A stretch of DNA of 64,000 nt, taken from Dama dama (lineage: Eukaryota; Chordata; Mammalia; Artiodactyla; Cervidae). Numbering within the stretch: position 1 is the stretch's first letter; every line of letters begins with the position of its first letter. A program made the position numbers and the translations under genes. The stretch lies in the NCBI RefSeq assembly GCF_033118175.1, contig NC_083694.1, positions 35,301,608-35,365,607 on the forward strand, in the 5' to 3' direction. Of the stretch, positions 56,756 through 64,000 are shown one piece after another. The notes beneath the pieces are model-generated. The model worked only from the letters and a program-made list of their open reading frames with translations, did no database searches and was not told the DNA's origin.

Positions 56756-58887
56756 GGTTTCAGAAACTCCCCTACCATCACAAAATCTGTAGCATTTTCA
56801 AGTGCTAATGTCTGTGCTCTGAAATGAAACCACCAGCAAGAGAGCACTGAGTAAGATTAAAAATATGGGACTAGTTTTCAGAGCTGAGTCAGAGGGTGTC
56901 AGTGACCTGGGGAGCAAAGGGAAGAGGCGAACAAGGACTTTGTAAATGAAGTATATACATCACATTTATTGTAACACCTAGATCAGCTTATAACTATGAC
57001 AACTATCTGATTGGTAAAGGGGGGTAGTAGTTTATTCTTTCTTTTAAAGAACCGTAGTGGTTCCTCTCATAGATCAGCAAGTCATGCTTGCTGATTTAAT
57101 AAATGCCTAAACGTGGGTTTTTCTTGCATATATGTGCATACTGGTTAAGGTGCAGCATACATAAATCAGAATACAAAATTCTACTCATATATGACAGATT
57201 TTCACGTCTGACCTTAACCTTCAGTTAATATAAAGGACTTTTGTGTTTGAAATATACCCATTCACAACACATACCTCATTTTATCTTGTTTCCATATGGA
57301 TGGGACTGGCAATAGGGGAAACAATAACAAATTTGTCTCAACTGAAAGTGTTCCACCAATCTTCCCTCCTCTCCAATCCATCTCCAGTTCCTTGTCCACC
57401 ATGACCCACCCCCCAAAAAAGTGGCTCCAAGAGAGGAGGAGGATCAAGGATGCTACCAGTGGTGATTGCTGTTGCCTGCATCTTCAAACTGAGGCACATG
57501 CCTGTCTAGCAGTGGAAACAAAGGTCTCTGCAGCCCCACTAGCCAGGGCCCTGCTGCTTGTGTCTTCAGCACTTATTACTGAGGCAACATGAAGGCAAAA
57601 CCTTCCGCTCCTGTCCTCAATCCCTTCCCCCAGCCGAGCATGGGATAGGCATTAAGTAAAGCCTCCTTCTTGGAGAGCCTTTTCCCCACTCGCACGTTCT
57701 CTCACAAACCCTCTTTGTTCCCTGCCCTCCACCCCATCTATATGCTGCAGCAGCAGTCGCCCAGATGTTCTCTATCAAAGCCTGAGCCATGGCAGCAAAC
57801 TTTGGCACGCATGAAAGTGCACTGAGTCCTGGCCCTCCAGAAATACCTTTCCCCCCCCTCTGATTTCTGCAAATATTTTTAAATGTTAATGGGTTCCACT
57901 CACCCACAACCTAGGGGGAGGTTACAGAACAGGGCTCTGTGTGTCCCGCAAATTAGCAGCCGGAGGATACTGCTTGGCGCCTCGGTTCTGTCCCACCCTC
58001 GGGCGTTGGCTGGGGTTCTCCAACCTTGAATTGTTGAGGCCGGTTTGCCAGCACATAGCTTTCTAGTGACAAGGTTAGATGGATGGTTGACAGGAAAGTT
58101 GCTCCAAGCTACAAAACAGAAAGGGCCCTATCTTGCTCTGAAGTTTCCGAGAGCAAGAAATCTCCTTTGAGCATCACAGAAATAAGATTCTGAAATGTTT
58201 ATTTTGCCTTTTACCCATCCTGTCTCTTTTCTTTCTTTTTTGTTTTCTTTTTCTTTTTTTCCCAGTTCAATACACAGGCGTAGAACAATGTGATGTGAGC
58301 TCTGGGACTTTGGGTATCATGTCCAATTTGAAGCACTTTAAACATAGAAAATGGCATATTAACAGAAGCTGTAGTGCAAATTTTAACAAAATGGAAGCTT
58401 TATATGGATCATTCATATGTAGGCAGGAAAGTGACATGTATTTGGAGGGAGAAGGGTGGATGCACAGGAGAGACTTATTCGTCTTCCTTGCACTAAGACA
58501 GTATGATAGCTGTTTTAAGGCCCAGCTAGGGACCTCTAAAAAGCCCAGTTTCAAAAGCTAATTGAGAGCCACCTTTGAAGATTCTTTGTTTCTAATCCTG
58601 TCCTGACAATCTCACCAGTCCCTCTGGGAAAAAAATGCTTCATGTCATCACCTCTAGGCCCTTGTTTTCTATGGCTAAGGCTCCCTTGATGCTCTTGAAG
58701 TCACAGTGCTTGAGGCAGGTGGCCCATATGCTGTGCTTCTGCCCACTCTAGGGAGTGGAGGACATGGCTCTCAGATCTTGGGCTTCCTACATTCACGCTT
58801 CAGATAATCACACATGATCCAAAGACTTCGGAACGTGCCAGTTACACCACCAGTATTCTGGCTTCCAGGCGAAATTTTATTCTCCTA
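56756..58887. other. 2.1 kb unique, GC-richer patch in the middle
   Basis: 57300-58060 is clearly less AT-rich than its surroundings. 57940-58010 has several CpGs (GTCCCGCAAATTAGCAGCCGG, TTGGCGCCTCGG, CTCGGGCG). A 98-residue plus frame (57296-57592) and a 96-residue minus frame (57617-57907) have no recognisable domain. A 41-nt polypyrimidine tract ends in CCCAG at 58265; see findings. Confidence 0.45.
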
Positions 58888-59262
58888 GTGCCGAAGAATT
58901 GATGACTTTGAGATGTGGTGCTGGACAAGACTCTTGAGAGTACATTGGATTGCAAGATCAAACCAGTCAATCCTAAAGGAAATCAACCCTGAATATTCAT
59001 TAGAAGGACTGAAGCTGAAGCTCCAATATTTTGGCCAACTGATGTGAAGAACTAAAATTAGAAAAGACTCTGATGCTGGGAAAGATTGTAGGCAGGAGGA
59101 GAAGGGGACAACAGAGGACAGGGTGGTTGGATGACATCACTGACTCAATGGACATGAGTTTGAGCAAGCTCCGGGAGATGGAAAAGGACAGGGAAGCCAG
59201 GGGTGCTGCAGTCCATGGGGTCGCAAAGAGTTGGACACGACTGAGTGACTGAACAACAACTT
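58888..59262 (+). mobile_element. BovB 3' end, sense
   Basis: GCCGAAGAATTGATGACTTTGAG ... GTTGGACACGACTGAGTGACTGAACAAC. 375 bp, 5'-truncated, no clear TSD. Confidence 0.93.
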
Positions 59263-59485
59263 TTTAGTGAGAAGTAGTTGAAGAATTAGGAAAACCTCAG
59301 TGAGATTTGATTGCAGAGCAAGTAAAAGGGTATCCAATCTGGATTCAGGGGAATCTTAAGAAGAAAAACCATCTACCCACACTCTCAGCCTTGGACACAG
59401 AAAATCATACTTGACAGCTTAGATTCATGTGAATTTGCTATTCCACTGTCTTCATTAGCATTTAAAATATCTACCCATCTATTTG
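59263..59485. other. no clear feature
   Basis: Short unique stretch between a BovB and a SINE. Confidence 0.35.
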
Positions 59486-59697
59486 GGCTTCCCTGGCGGC
59501 TCAGACAGTAAAGAATCCACCTGCAATGTGGAAGACCTGGGTTCGATCCCTGGGTTGGGAAGATCCCCTGGAGAAGGGCATGGCAACCCACTCCAGTGTT
59601 CTTGCCTGAAGAATCCCAATGGACAGAGGAGCCTGGTAGGCTACAGTCCACGGGGTCGCAACGAGTCAGACATGACTGAGCAACTGAGCACCAGCAC
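59486..59697 (+). mobile_element. Bov-tA SINE, sense, well preserved
   Basis: GGGCTTCCCTGGCGGCTCAGAC...GGGTTCGATCCCTGGGTTGGG ... CGCAACGAGTCAGACATGACTGAGC. Close to consensus; the two 109- and 130-residue frames across it are chance ORFs. Confidence 0.93.
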
Positions 59698-61149
59698 CTA
59701 TCCATTATTAACACTTCCAGGCTGTTCTAACCAAGCAAATGCTTTGACTGTTCATTACAGAAATTTCCCCCCAAACTCACCAACTCTTCAACAGAAAACA
59801 TCATTAGACAAATGCCCAGATTCTGTGGAATCCATTGCTTCAAGACCTTTCCCTTGTACTTTCTACCAATTCTGAAATTCTTACCCAATACTAATCTAGT
59901 CTCCACATTAAGAGAGCAGATTTAAACCAATCCTCAATAAATTCTGACCTTCCATTTCCCCCCTCCCCCCTACCATACACTGCCAAACCTTTGTGAGGTG
60001 GTGCTTACTGCCGTACTACAGTAAGCAATAAATTCAGTTCTTACTCACAGATTGTGTTGATATTTAGGGAGCCAACTGCTGATACCCTTTTGTTTATAAC
60101 CTGAGATGGGATTAAATTTTTCAGATTTTGAATTTTATGCTTAAAATTGGGGAGGAGGCAGTTTTTTTTTTTTTAATTCTCTTCTTTCTCTCAAAATTCT
60201 TCTCTATCATTTAAAAAGCTCTGAGATGATTAAAAGATTGGAATTAAGAATTTCCAATGAGTTAATTTGAAAATGAAATTTAAATAATGTTAAGAAGCAA
60301 AACCTTAAGAAGCTAAAAATATAAGCAGGGGCCATGTCTTTAATTTCCAATTTTAGGTGATCACAAATTAAGTAATTTGGTGCAAACCAAAATATCTCTA
60401 AATATTTATGTCAATGTCAAATTACTGGGACTTTCTAGATGTGGGAAAACCGAACATACAGAATACTACTGTTAGTAGTCTCTGCAAGTGTGACTCAGCC
60501 GGCATTCACGTTGATAAGGTGCCAACATAGGCACTATCTTGATATCAGGCAAAAGAGTGTAACCAGACAGATAAAGCACACAAGGAATTTCACTAATTTT
60601 TTACTTTAATCAGCAACCAAACAAAGCACAATAATAAATGCCAGACACAAGATAGGTGTCTCATCAAAGAATATGATGGTAATTAATAGACCACTAAAAA
60701 CTCTGGAGAGGTGTGCTGAATCCAAGGAAAGAACTGTAAGATAATCACTGCTCTATTTACAAAGGCCTTAGTTTAAAAAACAAACAGAAGTAGCAACAGA
60801 AGAAAAGAAGAAATCCAATAAAGATTTTACACATAACAGGGTTTCTTGAGTTAGTACACTCTAGGAACCTGCAACAATTTTGGCTTTTCTTTAAAACAGA
60901 TCTGCAAGTTTGAGGACCACTGTTTTAACATCCTAAATCCTTACTTAAACCAATATAAAGAAGCTAAGACTTCTGGTTTAAGCTAAACATAATTGCTCAT
61001 CTGTTTCACCTCCTAAAAATCAGAGAAAGCATAAATAACTAAAAATTTTAAAGGGTGCTAACTAAAAATATTGCACCCACCAGAACTGGATGCCATGAAA
61101 AAGCAGCAGAGTTTTCAGAAATCATCATGATTAAGAAAATATGGGCTGA
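59698..61149. other. unique sequence, no gene seen
   Basis: 59930-60080 (AAACCTTTGTGAGGTGG...GCAATAAATTCAG) has the look of an old LTR end with AATAAA but I cannot name it. A T15 run lies at 60160-60174. Confidence 0.35.
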
Positions 61150-62080
61150 ATTGTAGACTGAGTGAGCTTCAAGATCAGTGAGCAGGAAGGGTAAACTGAA
61201 AGATTCTATCAGAATTCAGTTGAAAAAGACAAGGAGATTAAATAGATGAGAGAAAATGTGAAATATGTAGAATATATCTAAAAGCTCTCCCATGCATTTA
61301 GTAGGTGTTGAAGAAAGAGAAGCTGAAAAAATGAAGGAACAAAAATCTAACAAATAATGAAAACACCAGAGAACAACAAGAAGATTTCCCCTAGATGAAG
61401 AAAGTTTTTTCATAGTGAAAGAATCCATTGATAACAGGGAAAGAAAAACACTTAGGCACATTTTATTAAACTATATATACTCCAACAGTAAGTAATGAAA
61501 GAAACCAAGAGTATAACTAAATAGAAAGGAAAATTGAAACAGCGTCAGCCCTCTTATCCGCAGCAAAGTATGCTAGAAGATAACAGTACAATAGTTTATT
61601 TAAAGGGACAATTAGAATTTACATATGAAGTATATTATCATTTAAAATCCAAGGCACATAATATTAAAAATCTAAGAGCTGACTACCAATAATCTTCCTG
61701 AAAAAATACAAATAATGTAATATAACCAAAAATAGAATTTAAGGAAGAAACTAATATAAGGAAAAACTGAGAGCAACTAAAAGATAAAGCTTGCAGTTAA
61801 GTTCTTGTAGCAATTGACAACTGACTCTAACGTTAATTCAACTGCCAAGAAATTATTCATCAGCAATCAGAAACACAATGATGGAAAAGGATGCAAATAC
61901 ACCCAAATCAATCAAAAGGATTCCAAAAAATCTTCAAATGTAAATTGATGATGACTGCAGCCTGTTGTTAAAAGAGAAAGTATGCTAAAGAATTTGTCTG
62001 CTCCAGGGAGATAGAGGAGACTCAAAGTCTGATTAATACTAGATGCTGATAAAAGTCAACATCAGTATGCTATTATTAAA
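61150..62080 (+). mobile_element. probable decayed L1ME/HAL1-like ORF1 region
   Basis: GAGATTAAATAGATGAGAG, AAAGTTTTTTCATAGTGAAAGAATCC, CAAGGCACATAATATTAAAAATC recall the ORF1 region of L1ME/HAL1 elements in sense. Very diverged; the 81-residue minus frame at 61216-61461 is a shadow. Confidence 0.45.
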
Positions 62081-62744
62081 TGCATAAATAAAAGTATTTA
62101 TTTTCAAATCAGCATAACATGGACACTGCATATTATTTCTCCCCTCTGCTTTGGCCCTAAAAATATTCAGGGCCATAATTGTGATGTAGCTCGAGAAAGT
62201 ATATGAAATCTTGAAACATGGCTTTTGTAAACTACTCTCATTCCTGACTCTATTTTACTTTTTCTGCCCTTTTTCCTTAATTTGGATTTCCAAATAAAGA
62301 AAATCAGAAAAAATACATTGGCAAATGTGTGTATTTATGCACCTATTCACTATATACATGTGTTTGTATGTGTGTGTATATCGCCTTAAATTCTTTCTGG
62401 CCTAGGTAGGGATATAAAAAGTATGGATTTATCATTTTTTAATATATGATTTCCATTGACTAAAGGCAAAGGTACAGTTTAGCCACATGACTATTTAATC
62501 TCCATCTTATTAATGTAATCCAAAGAATATCTGGCCCACAAATGTCTTAACTTTAAAATGGTTTACAAACTCTACTCTTCTGAATATCAATGGTAGCTTC
62601 ACAATCTCTCATCCACATATATTGAATCTTATGTAAATTCAATTACCTAAAAGAAAAACTTTTAATATTCAAATATATTGGCTAACTGTGGTAATCTTTT
62701 AAGAAAACAAAAAATCAAACAAAAACAATACTTGAAGCAAAAGA
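62081..62744. other. AT-rich, short TG runs
   Basis: Impure TGTGTATTTATGC/TGTATGTGTGTG stretch near 62325-62380. No gene. Confidence 0.35.
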
Positions 62745-62970
62745 ATGCATTAATAGCACAAACTCTTGAGTCAGACTACCTGGGTTAACCTCAATTACAA
62801 GATATGGCAACTTGAAAGTTGCTTAAATTCTTTGTTCCTCAGTTTCCTTATCTGCAAAATGGGGTGGGGGGGTGCTGATAAGAATGCTGTTGTAAGGATT
62901 CAATAAGATAATCATGAGAAACTCTTAGAATAGAGAAAGCCAAAATAAATGTCAGCTACAATTATTTTAA
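62745..62970 (+). mobile_element. MIR SINE
   Basis: AAACTCTTGAGTCAGACTACCTGGG...CTCAGTTTCCTTATCTGCAAAATGGGG...GTTGTAAGGATTCAATAAG covers MIR in sense. Confidence 0.85.
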
Positions 62971-63367
62971 TAAAATATCTTCACGGAAAACATCTTTCCC
63001 AGAAACATTTATTTGAGCACTCTACCACACAAATGATGATAAGTTTTGAGGGCTCCAGAACAAAGTTCATTCACAACAGAATGAAGATTCTTTAGGAATA
63101 ACACGTAACATAAAAAATGACCACTTCAATTTTTTCTATTGCCATTCATTTTCTAAGCCGCTTATTCAACAGCTACCTAAAGGTTATAAATAAGCATTTG
63201 GTCAAAATTCTCCATCTGATAAGGTGACTAAATTTTGTCAACATTTTCCCAGGAATTATATGCCTAAAGAAACAGTACTAGTACATCTTATCCAGTTAAA
63301 TCAAATTTTCCGTTTAAACTTAGGCTTTTACAACTGATGACTTCCAAGCTGTATGTTTTGTTGCTTT
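62971..63367. other. no clear feature
   Basis: Unique AT-rich sequence. Confidence 0.35.
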
Positions 63368-63445
63368 TGTTCAGTTGCTAAGTCATGTCTGCAGCCCCGT
63401 GGATTACAACACACCAGGCTTCTCTGTTCTCCACCATCTAATGCC
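63368..63445 (-). mobile_element. BovB/Bov-tA 3' end fragment, antisense
   Basis: TGTTCAGTTGCTAAGTCATGTCTGCAGCCCCGTGGATTACAACACACCAGGCTTCTCTG with ACCATC: the shared BovB/SINE 3' end, with the usual CGACTCTTTG segment deleted. Ends in unrelated sequence. Confidence 0.7.
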
Positions 63446-64000
63446 TCTTCAGTGGTTTGCTGGAGCAGTCTCATATCAACTGGTAAGAGGTGACTGTATG
63501 CAACTCTTCTTAATTCCACATTTCATATTTACCCCCTGGGAATCAAGAAAGCATGGTGGTGGTTGTTTTTTTTTTTCTTTTTTTTTTTTTCCTGGAGAGA
63601 CTTTTGTTAAACATCACCAGCAAATCATAACCTCTAGTTTCAAAGAACCAGTCTTTGTGAAATCCCAGTTAACAGTGTCCACATGATCTTTTGCAATGCA
63701 GCTTATTCTAAAAGCAGGTATCAGGAGCCACCCTGATTTGAATATACAAAAGAAATACAGTGCAAAAAAGAAAGTGTGTTTCTATCTGTAATATTCCTAC
63801 TTATAAACCTAGCTTTCTATTCTGGCTTAAAATTTTGAGCTTAAATCTGTTCAGATGAAACACTAACTTCTACAGTTATGTGGTCTGATGATTCCATATA
63901 CTCAGTTAACTTGGAAATATTGATACATGACATAAGTCCTCTTAGAAGTCCAGTCTGTTTTATTCAAAGAAGTTTAAATGCAGAATATTTTGTTCTGCTC
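63446..64000. other. unique sequence to the window end
   Basis: Holds a T-rich run (63567-63590, one C). No gene or named repeat. Confidence 0.4.

Noticed and set aside
59385..59875. 130- and 109-residue frames as a protein gene
   Set aside because: They read through a near-consensus Bov-tA SINE; the same peptide words (VGYSPRGRNESDMTEQL-like) recur in every sense SINE.
1..64000. CRISPR arrays, operons, ribosome binding sites, bacterial mobile elements
   Set aside because: No regularly spaced repeats with unique spacers and no bacterial-type gene density; the repeat content is mammalian throughout.

Overview
The window looks like intergenic (or deep intronic) DNA from a ruminant, most likely a bovid. 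The evidence is the repeat content: many BovB (RTE) LINEs, about twenty tRNA-derived Bov-tA SINEs, a Bov-A2 dimer SINE, cetartiodactyl CHR-type SINEs, ruminant L1 with the artiodactyl 3' end, and a solo LTR resembling the cattle BTLTR1 family. These sit over an older mammalian layer of MIR, L2, L1M, MLT1, MER5, Tigger-like and Hsmar1-like mariner remnants. I see no intact host gene, no convincing spliced exon and no functional RNA gene. The long open frames are decayed reverse transcriptase or transposase frames, or SINEs read by chance.

Layout. 0-4.3 kb: a BovB, a mariner transposase remnant, and an L1 3' end split by a second BovB. 4.3-9.3 kb: mostly unique sequence with single SINEs and an antisense L1M. 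9.3-9.95 kb: a Bov-A2 and a Bov-tA side by side, each with its own target-site duplication (TSD). 10-18 kb: the quietest part, with MER5, MIR and one Bov-tA. 18.1-22.1 kb: an MLT1 LTR, a long decayed L1M and a BovB tail. 22.3-23.7 kb: an L2 and a BovB. 24.6-25.1 kb: an unidentified coding-like stretch on the minus strand. 27-29 kb: an L1M split by a Bov-tA, another Bov-tA, then the BTLTR1-like LTR. 29.4-43.7 kb: scattered Bov-tA copies, L1 ends, MIRs and a Tigger-like remnant. 43.9-51.8 kb: the structural centre of the window, with a 3.6 kb antisense L1, a BovB broken by an inverted BovB and by a 5'-inverted (twin-primed) L1, and a further BovB. 51.8-64 kb: mostly unique sequence with SINEs, one BovB tail, a GC-richer patch at 57.3-58.1 kb and an L1M/HAL1-like remnant near 61-62 kb.

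Nothing here forms an operon or pathway. What can be read is insertion history: who sits inside whom, TSDs, 5' truncations and inversions. No element appears capable of moving on its own, because each reverse transcriptase or transposase frame is truncated, shifted or changed at a catalytic motif. Family names come from memory of consensus sequences, not from a database run; edges are usually good to about 10-30 bp unless a TSD fixes them.
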